From: Alistipes sp.
Lineage (GTDB): Bacteria; Bacteroidota; Bacteroidia; Bacteroidales; Rikenellaceae
Direction of reading: 5' to 3'
Length of the DNA: 64,000 nucleotides
NCBI GenBank assembly: GCA_017536555.1
Contig: JAFXHE010000019.1
Coordinates: 1 to 64,000 of the forward strand
The notes under the pieces were generated by a model. The model searched no databases. It was not told the DNA's origin and worked only from the letters and a program-made list of their open reading frames with translations. Positions within the stretch are counted from its first letter, which is position 1; each line of letters opens with the position of its first letter. Positions 45,351 through 54,416 of the stretch are shown here, piece by piece. The translations under genes and the position numbers were made by a program.

Positions 45351-45525
45351 ACTAATAACAAAAGCCTATGAAAAACTTGACTTACAGAATCGCCTTGATC
45401 CTTGCGATCTTGTGCGTAGGCAGTGTTTCGGCATTTGCCCAACAAGTGAAGGGTACCGTTAAGGACTCGGCAGGCTCACCGATAATCGGCGCAGCAGTCG
45501 TTGTCGAAGGTACAACCGTCGGCAC
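45351..45525 (+). repeat. Direct repeat copy B at the 5' end of the second susC
   Basis: Nearly identical to 30600-30774 (three mismatches in 175 bases), starting 17 bases before the ATG and ending at codon 53. The sequence before it in the two loci is unrelated, so the identity is not an extended operon duplication. Confidence 0.85.
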
Positions 45526-48500
45526 AACAACTGCCACAGACGGAAGCTTTACCATCAATGCTACTGACGGACAGACATTGGTGGTGTCGTATATCGGATA
45601 TATCCCAGCTACTCAATTAGTTGGGGGGGGGAGAACCGAATACGCAATCGTTCTTGAGGAGGATACTCAAGACATCGACGAGATCGTAGTCGTAGGTTAC
45701 GGCACACAGAAGAAGAGTGTCGTAACTGCCGCTATCTCATCTATCACGGCTGATGACCTCAAGGCACAGTCGAACAATCGTATCGAGCACGTACTTCAGG
45801 GTATGACAACTGGTGTTACAGTTACTGCCCCCTCTGGTGCTCCCGATGCAGGCGCACAGGTACGTATCCGTGGTGTCGGCTCTATCAACAATTCAGAGCC
45901 CTTGTACATCGTTGACGGTATGGCAATCTCTGGTGGTATCGACTACCTTAACCCCAACGATATCGAGCGTATCGAGGTGTTGAAGGATGCCGCTTCAGGT
46001 GCTGTTTACGGTGCTCGTGCAGCTAACGGCGTTATCCTCGTTACCACAAAGCGTGGTAAGACGGGTAAGGCTACTGTTAACTACGACTTCTCTTATGGTT
46101 GGCAGAATCCTTGGCGCAAGCCCAACGTGCTTAACGCTACAGAGTATGCTACAATCATGAATGAGGGTTACATCAACGCAGGTCAGGCTCCCATATACGA
46201 CAATCCGTTTGAGTTTGGCGAGGGCACTGACTGGGTAGGTGCTGTTATCAACAGCAACGCACCTGTAATGAAGCACGACCTCTCAATCTCTGGTGGTTCG
46301 GAGAGTGTGAACTATGCTTTGTCAGCAGGTTACCTCACACGTGAGGGTACAGTAGGTGGTAACTTTGATCGTTCAAACTACGAGCGTCTTACCATCCGCA
46401 CAAACATTGGCGTAACCGTATTTGATAGCTCAAAGAAGCGCGACTGGCTCAACAAGCTCACCGTGCAGACCTCTGCTTCATACGCGCGCATATTATCTAC
46501 AGGTATTGACGTTAACTCGGAGTATGGTTCACCTCTTGGCTCTGCAATGAGCATCTCTCCACTGTTGGATATCTATGCTACACCCGAGGAGGAGGAGTCA
46601 TACAAGACACTCTATCCCGATGGCTACGAGCACATCGTACGCGACAAGGATGGTCGTGCTTACACCGTTGTTGATGGTAACGTTTACAACGAGCAGAGCA
46701 ACCCCTTGGCATTCTTGTCACTTCCAGGCACAAAGTACGAGACAGATAAGTTCATCGCTAACTTCGTAGGCGAGCTTACTATCTTCGACGGCTTGAAGTT
46801 CCGCTCATCAGTAGGTGTTGACCTCGCATTCTGGGGCAACCACGGCTACTCAAAGCAGTATTTCCTCTCTTCAAAGCGTTACAGCTACAACACTGTATCA
46901 TCAGAGACCACTTATGATAAGGACGGTAATGCTACAGTAACCGATAAGATGAACTATGCAGAGTCTGCATCACAGGAGATGAACCGTGGCTTGCAGTATC
47001 AGGTTGAGAACGTCCTCTCTTATGAGAAGACCTTTGGCAAGCACTCTGTATCTGTTATCTTGGGTCAGTCAGCGATCTCTTCTACATCACAGAATGTAGG
47101 TGCACGAGCAATGGGTCTTATGTATCCTTATGATCCTTATAAGATCACTGTTAACAATACTCTTGGTCAGCAGTCTGATGGTCACCGCAACGGTTGGGGC
47201 TCTTGGAACTCTATCCCCTATCGCTTGGCATCATACTTCGGTCGTGCATCTTATAACTACGATGAGCGTTATATGGCGGAGGTAACCTTCCGTCGTGATG
47301 GTTCAAGCCGCTTCGGTGATAACAACAAGTGGGGTAACTTCCCATCAGTATCAGTAGGTTGGAACATCAAGAACGAGGCATTTATGGATAACGCCGAGTG
47401 GTTGTCAGCATTGAAGCTCCGCGCATCTTGGGGTATCAATGGTAACGACGCTATCGGCAACTTCGTATATGCTGTATATATGAACTCTGGTAACAACTAC
47501 GTATTCGGTTCAGGTGGTACTGGTTCAGAGGTAATCAACCTTGGTTCAAAGCCTTCAGGCTTGGCTAACCCCGATGCACGTTGGGAGGAGTCACGTCAGA
47601 CCGATATCGGTTTGGATGCAGGATTCTTCAACAACCGCCTAACATTCACATTTGACTGGTATAACAAGAAGACCGCAGGTATGCTTCTTTCAATGCCCGT
47701 TCCAGGTTATGCAGGTGACTCTGCTCCTACTGGTAACCTTGGTGATATGGTTAACCGCGGTGTTGAGCTTGAGCTTGGCTGGAGAGACTCTGCTGGTGAG
47801 TTCAACTACCACGTATCAGTTAATGCTACATACAACCAGAACGAGCTTACTTACCTCGGTGACGACTCTACTCACCTCTACGGTTCAAACCACAAGATTG
47901 GTCAGCTTACACGCGGCTCAATCGGCTTGCCATTCCCCTACTTCTATGGCTATGTAACCGATGGTATCTTCCAGAATATGGATGAGGTTAACGCTCACAC
48001 CAACGCTGACGGCGTATTGTTGCAGCCCAAGGCAGCTCCAGGTGATGTACGCTTCAAGGATCTCGATGGCAATGGCGTTATCGACGATGCTGACCGTACT
48101 ATGATTGGTAAGGGTATGCCCGACTGGACATTTGGTCTTAATCTTGGTTTCGAGTGGAAGGGTCTCGACTTCAATATGTTGTTGCAGGGTCAGGCTGGTT
48201 GCGAGGTATTCAACGTATCTCGTCGTACCGACCTCTACTACGTAAACCTCAACAAGTCTATCTTGAATCGTTGGACTGGCGAAGGCACAACAAACAAGTA
48301 TCCTCGCTTTATGTTCGACTCGGCTAACGAGAACTACCGCGTATCTGACCTTTGGTTGGAGGATGGCTCATTCTTGCGTTGCCGCAATATGCAGATCGGT
48401 TATACTCTGCCCCAGCACCTCACAAAGAAGGCTGCTATCTCACGTCTTCGTATCTTCGTGATGGCAGAGAACCTCTTCACTCTCACAAAGTACACTGGTT

Positions 48501-48610
48501 GCGATCCCGAGGTTAACGGTGGTAATGGCTTCGGTACAGAGGCAGGTATCGACCGTGGTGTATATCCCCAGTCACGCACATTCAGTGTAGGTGTTAACCT
48601 TACATTCTAA
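45368..48610 (+). CDS. susC: SusC-family TonB-dependent transporter (beta-glucan locus)
   Basis: The 1080-residue protein has a signal peptide, carboxypeptidase-regulatory-like domain (about 26-105), TonB-receptor plug (IVVVGYGTQKK, VRIRGVGSINN, VLKDAASGAVYGARAANGVI) and barrel ending FSVGVNLTF. The first 53 residues are almost identical to the other SusC. A run of nine G (45623-45631) encodes Gly-Gly-Gly at residues 86-88, replacing VERG-like sequence in the paralogue. Slippage there would frameshift the protein early. In the sequence given the frame is intact. Beta-1,3/1,6-glucan import is inferred from GH16, GH3 and GH30 neighbours. Confidence 0.95.
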   Translation: MKNLTYRIALILAILCVGSVSAFAQQVKGTVKDSAGSPIIGAAVVVEGTTVGTTTATDGSFTINATDGQTLVVSYIGYIPATQLVGGGRTEYAIVLEEDTQDIDEIVVVGYGTQKKSVVTAAISSITADDLKAQSNNRIEHVLQGMTTGVTVTAPSGAPDAGAQVRIRGVGSINNSEPLYIVDGMAISGGIDYLNPNDIERIEVLKDAASGAVYGARAANGVILVTTKRGKTGKATVNYDFSYGWQNPWRKPNVLNATEYATIMNEGYINAGQAPIYDNPFEFGEGTDWVGAVINSNAPVMKHDLSISGGSESVNYALSAGYLTREGTVGGNFDRSNYERLTIRTNIGVTVFDSSKKRDWLNKLTVQTSASYARILSTGIDVNSEYGSPLGSAMSISPLLDIYATPEEEESYKTLYPDGYEHIVRDKDGRAYTVVDGNVYNEQSNPLAFLSLPGTKYETDKFIANFVGELTIFDGLKFRSSVGVDLAFWGNHGYSKQYFLSSKRYSYNTVSSETTYDKDGNATVTDKMNYAESASQEMNRGLQYQVENVLSYEKTFGKHSVSVILGQSAISSTSQNVGARAMGLMYPYDPYKITVNNTLGQQSDGHRNGWGSWNSIPYRLASYFGRASYNYDERYMAEVTFRRDGSSRFGDNNKWGNFPSVSVGWNIKNEAFMDNAEWLSALKLRASWGINGNDAIGNFVYAVYMNSGNNYVFGSGGTGSEVINLGSKPSGLANPDARWEESRQTDIGLDAGFFNNRLTFTFDWYNKKTAGMLLSMPVPGYAGDSAPTGNLGDMVNRGVELELGWRDSAGEFNYHVSVNATYNQNELTYLGDDSTHLYGSNHKIGQLTRGSIGLPFPYFYGYVTDGIFQNMDEVNAHTNADGVLLQPKAAPGDVRFKDLDGNGVIDDADRTMIGKGMPDWTFGLNLGFEWKGLDFNMLLQGQAGCEVFNVSRRTDLYYVNLNKSILNRWTGEGTTNKYPRFMFDSANENYRVSDLWLEDGSFLRCRNMQIGYTLPQHLTKKAAISRLRIFVMAENLFTLTKYTGCDPEVNGGNGFGTEAGIDRGVYPQSRTFSVGVNLTF
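45605..45631 (+). repeat. Inverted repeat plus G9 tract inside susC
   Basis: CCAGCTA (45605-45611) and TAGTTGG (45618-45624) can form a 7-bp hairpin with one G-T pair. The right arm merges into nine consecutive G (45623-45631). It is the longest G run noticed in the window and lies at codons 80-88 of a 1080-codon gene. Confidence 0.7.
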
Positions 48611-48631
48611 CCTTAAAACCGAATGATGATT

Positions 48632-50134
48632 ATGAAAAAGATATTTTTTGCACTTTGCACAGTAGCTGTGATGCTTTCGTCATGCGGTAAGGACTTCGTT
48701 ACCGTTAAACACAATGGCTCAGAGCCTATGGATGAGTACTTCATCGACGAGGCACGTATCTACCAATCATTGGTGGCAGCTTATGACTCTTTGGAGTGGC
48801 TCGATTACTTTGATCAGTATGTCAATACATTGACTCTCACTGCCGATGTAATGGCTGATGATATCTACTGTGGTGGCTCTAACGAGGGTGACCAGCCTTC
48901 AATCGTTAAGACTCACTTCTATACTCTTACCTCAACCGAGCAGCTCGACCGTATTTGGACTATCTGCTACTCTGGTATCAACCGCTCTTGCATCGTTTTG
49001 GAGTATGTTGACCGTGTTCCAGGAATGTCTGATGCTCTGAAGGCACGCTACAAGGCAGAGGCTACTGTTTTGAAGGCATTCTACTACAAGATTATGTGGA
49101 AGTATTGGGGCAACATCCCTTACTACGATGTAAATCTTGAGGCTCCCTACTTTGCACCGCAGCTTAAGGCTGACGAGGTTTACGCAAAGTGTGTTGAGAA
49201 CCTTGAGGCAGTATTTGAGATGGATGCACTTCCTATGAAGGCGGTAGCTGGCGAGGAGGGTCGCGTAACAAAGGCTATGGCTTATATGCTCTATGCCGAG
49301 ATGGTTATGTATCAGAACGATGCTACACGTTACGAGCAGGCTCTTAAGTATATGGAGGAGATTATCAACTCTGGCGAGTATGCACTCGTTGCCGACTATG
49401 CTTCAATCTGGCTTGAGTCGGGTGAGTGGGGCACAGAGTCAATCTGGGAGATCAACTACATCTCGGAGGGTGCTGTTCGCTCTTGGGGCGCACCTCTTGC
49501 AACTGGTGGTACTGTATATCCTATGCTTATTGGTGTTACTGGTGCTCCTGCAGATTCAGGTTACGTTGGTGGTTGGGGCTTTGGTCCCGTTGCTCCATCG
49601 GCTTGGGAGTTGTTCGACGAGGGTGACTCACGTCGTGAGGGCTCTATCCTCAACTTCTACGAGGAGTTCCCCAACTTGACACTTGGTGAGGAGCGTTGGC
49701 AGTATACAGGTCTCTTCCTTAAGAAGTATGTTGCTCGCGTAAATGGTAACCACGGTCAGCTTGCTGATGGTGATATGAACTATGGTAACAACGTTCGCGT
49801 ATACCGCTATGCCGAGACTCTGCTTAATGCAGCCGAGTTGGCAGTTCTTACTGGCAAGGATGGCTCTGCATACCTTCAGCAGGTACGTCAGCGCGCAGGC
49901 TGTACAGACACTGGCACCGACCAGCTCTCTATCATCGAGGAGCGTCACAAGGAGTTCGTAGGCGAGGGTAAGCGTTACTGGGATTTGGTACGTTCAGGCT
50001 TGGCAGAGCAGGTTCTTAAGGCTGACAACCACGAGTGGCGTACTATTGACTGGAATCCTGGCAAGAAGTACTGGCCATTGCCCCAGTCAGAGGTCGACAA
50101 GGATCCTAACCTTGTACAGAACGTAGGTTACTAA
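48632..50134 (+). CDS. susD: SusD-family glycan-binding lipoprotein (beta-glucan locus)
   Basis: Three ATGs occur in a row (48623, 48626, 48632). The third begins a normal lipoprotein signal, MKKIFFALCTVAVMLSSC, and was chosen, giving 500 residues. SusD features include KAEATVLKAFYYKIMWKYWG, TKAMAYMLYAEMVMYQND and the C-terminal ERHKEFVGEGKRYWDLVRSG signature, ending KYWPLPQSEVDKDPNLVQN. It binds glucan at the cell surface together with the SusC upstream (21 bases). Confidence 0.94.
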   Translation: MKKIFFALCTVAVMLSSCGKDFVTVKHNGSEPMDEYFIDEARIYQSLVAAYDSLEWLDYFDQYVNTLTLTADVMADDIYCGGSNEGDQPSIVKTHFYTLTSTEQLDRIWTICYSGINRSCIVLEYVDRVPGMSDALKARYKAEATVLKAFYYKIMWKYWGNIPYYDVNLEAPYFAPQLKADEVYAKCVENLEAVFEMDALPMKAVAGEEGRVTKAMAYMLYAEMVMYQNDATRYEQALKYMEEIINSGEYALVADYASIWLESGEWGTESIWEINYISEGAVRSWGAPLATGGTVYPMLIGVTGAPADSGYVGGWGFGPVAPSAWELFDEGDSRREGSILNFYEEFPNLTLGEERWQYTGLFLKKYVARVNGNHGQLADGDMNYGNNVRVYRYAETLLNAAELAVLTGKDGSAYLQQVRQRAGCTDTGTDQLSIIEERHKEFVGEGKRYWDLVRSGLAEQVLKADNHEWRTIDWNPGKKYWPLPQSEVDKDPNLVQNVGY

Positions 50135-50180
50135 ACAACCGACAGTGTAGATTAAGTATAACTTAAAAACACAGACAAGT

Positions 50181-52739
50181 ATGAAAAAGATGTTTAAATA
50201 TATAGCTGCGGCTCTGCTTGCACTGCCTATGCTCGTTGTCGGTTGTACACCCGACTATCCGACGCCCGACCAGAGCAAGTTGCCCTCGGCTGAAGATTTT
50301 GATGTAACGATTGACGTCAACCAAGAGACAAACTATGTAACCTTCACTATGAACAATACTGGTATGGTGCCTATGTTCATCTTTGGTGAAGACCAGAAGG
50401 TTGACGGTAAGGCTAACAAGACTTACGCCTATACGGGCAACGGCATCTCGCTTCGTTTCCGCGATGCTGGTGACTACACCGTAGAGGTTAAGGCTTATAA
50501 CGCTAACGGTGTGTCGGTAGGCTCAAAGGTCTATGAGTTTACAATGGAGAACACATACCGCGATCCGTTTGACGCATCTCCTTATATGAAGGCGATGGCA
50601 AACACTTGGCAGTGGGATCAGGCAAACAAGGGTCACTTTGGTTGCGGCTCTATCAATGCCGAGACAGGTAAGGCTACCACAGACGGTACTGACTGGTGGT
50701 CTTGCGATCCTGATGGCAAGGAGGGTATGGGTCTTTATGACGATACTTTGACCTTCACAGAGGATGGTAAGTATACATTCAACCCTGGCGAGGGTGGTAC
50801 TGTATATGTAAACTGGGGTATGAACGGCTACAGCGACTATGCACAGTACTGGGATGGTACAGAGACCGACTTCCAGGTACCTATGGAGGAGTTCACTTGT
50901 GCATACACCATCGAGAACAACTGGAACGATGCAGGTATCGAGGAGATCTACCTCGTACTTGAGCAGGGCAAGAACCTATCGTATATTCCTCACGTTACAG
51001 CTTTGAACGAGCCTCGCTACCGCTTCCTTGAGACTAATGCAGGTAACATCCGCAAGACATTGTCACTCGTTCAGGAGGCTCCCACCGAGAATGGTGGTGG
51101 CGGTATCGCTTGGAAGTATCAGTTTGTTCCATTTGTACACGTAGCAGGCCCCGAGGAGTTGTTGGCAGGCACTGACGCAGCTGGTAAGGTATGGGTGATG
51201 GATGCTGATGCACAGGGTCACCTCGGTTGTGGTGAAAGCGTTGAGAACCCCGCAGGCTGGTGGTCAGCACCCGCACAGGATAAGGCTGCATACGGTATGT
51301 ACGACGATGAGATCACCTTCACTCCTGATGGTAAGTATATCTACAACCCAGGTCCCGACGGTTTGATGTACATCAACTGGGGCGTGACAGCTATTGGTCC
51401 TAACCCAGGTGCAGAGCCCGATATCGACATCGAGTGGTCATTGACAGAGAGCACCTACACATTTGATGGCTCGACTATCACTTTGGCAGCAAATACTCCT
51501 ATGGTATATGTTCCCTCTGACCACGTTTGGGCTAATCCCGTATTCCACGTGACAGAGATCACCGAGACCAAGCTCGTTGTTGTTGCCGAGAACCCTGGCT
51601 GCTACTGGCAGATGATATTCAAGGCACGCGACGTGAAGGCTCCCGCTGTGACATTTGACGGCGTAGACGTTGCTTCAGGCTTTGCAGAGATTACTCTGGC
51701 ACAGGGTCAGGAGATTGCTGTAACAGGTGTTAACTTTGATGAGGCTTGGATTGATCCCGACTTCTTCGAGGTTGTAAACGCAAGCACATTGAAGTTCTTG
51801 GCAGAGAATGGCGACTACCGCGTATCGTGGGATGGTAAGTGGTTCAAGGTTGTTCCTATGTACAACGGCGAGAAGGCTACTTATGACAATGGTAAGGCAT
51901 TGTGGATCATCGGTGACGGTGGTGGTAAGCCTACTGTTGACAACCTTATCGGCTGGAACACTGGCGAGGCACCGCTGCCTTGCGCTAAGATTGGCGAGAA
52001 CACCTACCGCATCACTTTGGCTATGAAGGCTGAGGGTGGCTCTGTTAAGGTATTCGGTCAGTCTGACTGGGGCGTTGAGTGGACAAAGGATAAGTATGGT
52101 ACTGTAACTGACAATGGTTTCTTCCACATCCCTGGTGATGATGGTAATATCCACACTATCGAGGGTACAGAGCCTGGCTACTACACATTCTTCTTCACTG
52201 ACAACGACGGCATCCTCGATATGGAGGTTAAGAAGTTGGCTGTTAAGCCATCAGAGCTTGATCCCGCAGCTGCAACAAACCTCTGGAAGGGCGGCTATGC
52301 TGTAACCTATTGGTTTGCTGATTCAAGCTGGGCACAGATTGGCGATCCCGAGGTAGAGGTAGATGGCGCAAACTATAAGATCACTATCCCCGAGGGTATT
52401 GGTGGTGCACAGTGGCAGGGTCAGATGGCTATCCTCACCGACATCAACACCGAGGAGGGTAAGAAGTATGACTTCCAGGTTAAGCTCTACTCTGAAACCG
52501 ACCAGAAGGCTGACGCTATCACCATCAAGCTGTGCAACGGCTTGGAGGGTGCTGCAGACGACCCATTCTACTTCGATCCAAAGGTGGGTGTAACCTCATT
52601 CGAGGAGTTTACTTATATGCAGTGGGGCATGGCTGGTAAGGCTTGTACCCCCGCGAAGCTCGTTCTTGACTTTGGCGGTTGCGTTCCTGGTAGCGTAATC
52701 GAGGTTCGAGGACTTGTTCTTCAGGAGCACGTTGAGTAA
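50181..52739 (+). CDS. Large surface glycan-binding lipoprotein with tandem repeat domains
   Basis: The 852-residue lipoprotein has Cys22 in LVVGC. After a PKD-like domain (about 38-125) come two homologous segments (about 134-300 and 330-490). They share W-x(6-8)-GHxGCG, GWWSxP/DWWSCDP, GMYDDEITFTPDGKYIYNPG versus GLYDDTLTFTEDGKYTFNPG, and YxNWG. A middle domain follows (about 500-690), then a C-terminal carbohydrate-binding-module-like sandwich (about 695-852, TNLWKGGYAVTYWFADSSWA). It occupies the SusE/F position between susD and GH16, so it is a likely beta-glucan-binding protein. No enzyme motif is seen. Confidence 0.82.
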   Translation: MKKMFKYIAAALLALPMLVVGCTPDYPTPDQSKLPSAEDFDVTIDVNQETNYVTFTMNNTGMVPMFIFGEDQKVDGKANKTYAYTGNGISLRFRDAGDYTVEVKAYNANGVSVGSKVYEFTMENTYRDPFDASPYMKAMANTWQWDQANKGHFGCGSINAETGKATTDGTDWWSCDPDGKEGMGLYDDTLTFTEDGKYTFNPGEGGTVYVNWGMNGYSDYAQYWDGTETDFQVPMEEFTCAYTIENNWNDAGIEEIYLVLEQGKNLSYIPHVTALNEPRYRFLETNAGNIRKTLSLVQEAPTENGGGGIAWKYQFVPFVHVAGPEELLAGTDAAGKVWVMDADAQGHLGCGESVENPAGWWSAPAQDKAAYGMYDDEITFTPDGKYIYNPGPDGLMYINWGVTAIGPNPGAEPDIDIEWSLTESTYTFDGSTITLAANTPMVYVPSDHVWANPVFHVTEITETKLVVVAENPGCYWQMIFKARDVKAPAVTFDGVDVASGFAEITLAQGQEIAVTGVNFDEAWIDPDFFEVVNASTLKFLAENGDYRVSWDGKWFKVVPMYNGEKATYDNGKALWIIGDGGGKPTVDNLIGWNTGEAPLPCAKIGENTYRITLAMKAEGGSVKVFGQSDWGVEWTKDKYGTVTDNGFFHIPGDDGNIHTIEGTEPGYYTFFFTDNDGILDMEVKKLAVKPSELDPAAATNLWKGGYAVTYWFADSSWAQIGDPEVEVDGANYKITIPEGIGGAQWQGQMAILTDINTEEGKKYDFQVKLYSETDQKADAITIKLCNGLEGAADDPFYFDPKVGVTSFEEFTYMQWGMAGKACTPAKLVLDFGGCVPGSVIEVRGLVLQEHVE

Positions 52740-52754
52740 TCTCTTATCATAAAT

Positions 52755-52788
52755 GGCAAGCAGGGCATCGTGCTCTGCTTGCCTTTAT
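52755..52788 (+). terminator. Hairpin terminator inside the beta-glucan locus
   Basis: GGCAAGCAG (52755-52763) pairs with CTGCTTGCC (52775-52783), with GCA-TCG-TGC nested in the loop and TTTATT following. It separates the transport/binding genes from GH16 and GH3. No promoter match was found after it, so it may act as a partial terminator that lowers expression of the enzymes relative to SusC/D. Confidence 0.65.
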
Positions 52789-52829
52789 TGTAATATCAAG
52801 TATACGGCACTAATTATAACATTCTAACA

Positions 52830-54347
52830 ATGAAATACTTACGTTATTTACTTTCATTTATTGCCGTAAGCACAGTGCTTGCAGCTACGGCCTGTTCAAA
52901 TGATGGCGACGAGAACACCACAAAACCCAAGGGTACACTTTCGCTCAGCGTTGAGGTTCTTACGGTAAGCTACGACAAGCAGACCGTTAACGTCACTGTT
53001 GAGGCGGATACAGAGTGGGGAGCATACCCACAGTGTGACTGGGTAAAGGTTACACCAAGTGGCGGTGTGGCAGGCTCAACAAAGTTGCGCGTAAGCATCG
53101 ACGAGAACACTACGAATGATGTGCGCACAAGCAGCATCGAGTTCCGTGTGCGTGACAGAGTATTCACGCTTCCTGTCAAGCAGAACTACGACGTAGAGGC
53201 TGTGGCTATTGCCGACGAGAAGTTCCTTGCGGCACTTGTCGCCAAGTATGACAGCGACGGTGACGGCATATTAAGCACCAAGGAGGCATCGGAGGTAACA
53301 CGCATAGAGTGTGCTGGCTGCGGTATCGAGTCGATGGCAGAGCTTGGCACATACTTCACGCAGGTAACATATCTCGACTGCTCAAATAACAACCTAACAA
53401 CACTGGATGTAACACAACTCACAGACCTTGTGTATCTCGACTGCTCTGGCAACAATCTTACGGAGCTTGACATACAGCGTCTGTTGCGTCTTGAAACACT
53501 CGACTGCACCAACAATGCCAACTTGGAGAAGATATATGTGTGGTTTAACTTCTCGGCTCCTGCTGGTTTCTCGAAGCCCGAAGGTGCAGAGTATATAGAA
53601 CCGTCAATAGCCACACCCGAGGGCTATGAGCTGGTGTGGCACGACGAGTTTGACACAGCTGGCGTATCGACACCCTCGACAGAGAACTGGTGGTATGAGA
53701 CAGGCGCAGGAGGCTGGGGTAACAACGAGCTTCAGGACTATGTGGCAGGCGGCAAGTATAAGGATGTACGCATCGCCGAGGTATCAGACGGCACTTTGAA
53801 AATCACTGCACAGAAGATTGACGGCAAGGTGCGCTCGGTGCGTATGAACACCAACTTGGGTTGGACGTATGGCTACTTTGAGGGTCGTCTCAAGCTATGT
53901 AAAGGTAGAGGTACTTGGCCAGCATTTTGGATGATGCCCAAGAACTTCCGTGCTTGGCCCGATGATGGCGAGATTGACATTATGGAGCACGTAGGCTATC
54001 ACGAGAACTATGTGTCGTCGTCGATACACTGTAAGGCATACTACCACTCTATCGGTACACAGAAGACCAACGAGATATATATCGCGACAGCGACCGAGGA
54101 GTTCCACACCTACGCTGTAGAGTGGACACCCGATTACCTTAAGTTCTACTTCGACGGCAAGCTACATTTCACCTTCAATAACGATGGCAAGGGCGATAAA
54201 AATACTTGGCCCTTCAACGCGCCGTTCTACCTCAAGCTCAACCTTGCGTGGGGTGGCAACTGGGGTGGTGCTATGGGCGTTGATGAGGGATGTCTACCCA
54301 CGACATACGAGATTGACTATGTGCGTGTGTTCCAGAAAATTGAGTAA
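52830..54347 (+). CDS. GH16 laminarinase lipoprotein with BACON, EF-hand and LRR modules
   Basis: The 505-residue lipoprotein has Cys22 (LAATAC, then SNDGDE, a likely surface-export signal). A BACON-type Ig domain (about 36-120) is followed by a calcium-loop-like DSDGDGILSTKE (141-152). A short leucine-rich repeat block comes next (about 180-238, LDCSNNNLTTLDV / LDCSGNNLTELDI / LDCTNNANLEKI), then the GH16 domain (about 262-505). Active-site residues are Glu381, Asp383 and Glu386 in DGEIDIMEH, the ExDxxE form of laminarinase-type GH16. It cleaves beta-1,3-glucan internally at the surface. Intervening repeats in a GH16 protein are unusual. Confidence 0.92.
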   Translation: MKYLRYLLSFIAVSTVLAATACSNDGDENTTKPKGTLSLSVEVLTVSYDKQTVNVTVEADTEWGAYPQCDWVKVTPSGGVAGSTKLRVSIDENTTNDVRTSSIEFRVRDRVFTLPVKQNYDVEAVAIADEKFLAALVAKYDSDGDGILSTKEASEVTRIECAGCGIESMAELGTYFTQVTYLDCSNNNLTTLDVTQLTDLVYLDCSGNNLTELDIQRLLRLETLDCTNNANLEKIYVWFNFSAPAGFSKPEGAEYIEPSIATPEGYELVWHDEFDTAGVSTPSTENWWYETGAGGWGNNELQDYVAGGKYKDVRIAEVSDGTLKITAQKIDGKVRSVRMNTNLGWTYGYFEGRLKLCKGRGTWPAFWMMPKNFRAWPDDGEIDIMEHVGYHENYVSSSIHCKAYYHSIGTQKTNEIYIATATEEFHTYAVEWTPDYLKFYFDGKLHFTFNNDGKGDKNTWPFNAPFYLKLNLAWGGNWGGAMGVDEGCLPTTYEIDYVRVFQKIE

Positions 54348-54416
54348 CTCAAAACACGACGCAAAACAGGTTTATATACCATATAAAACTGCATATAATC
54401 TAAAAAAACATAGGCT

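Larger units (their letters stand above)
44806..45367. other. 562-base gap between the two polysaccharide loci
   Basis: It contains the terminator of the mannan operon (44835-44861) and then AT-rich sequence. A short inverted repeat lies at 45201-45216, and the last 17 bases begin the susC direct repeat. No clear TAnnTTTG promoter for the second susC is found; TAGTATTG at 45266-45273 is the nearest match and lacks a -33 element. No gene is seen. Confidence 0.6.

Noticed and set aside
45347-45525. Insertion-sequence end or mobile element at the repeated susC 5' ends
   Set aside because: No transposase, terminal inverted repeats or target duplication; the repeat is coding sequence in the same frame in both copies.
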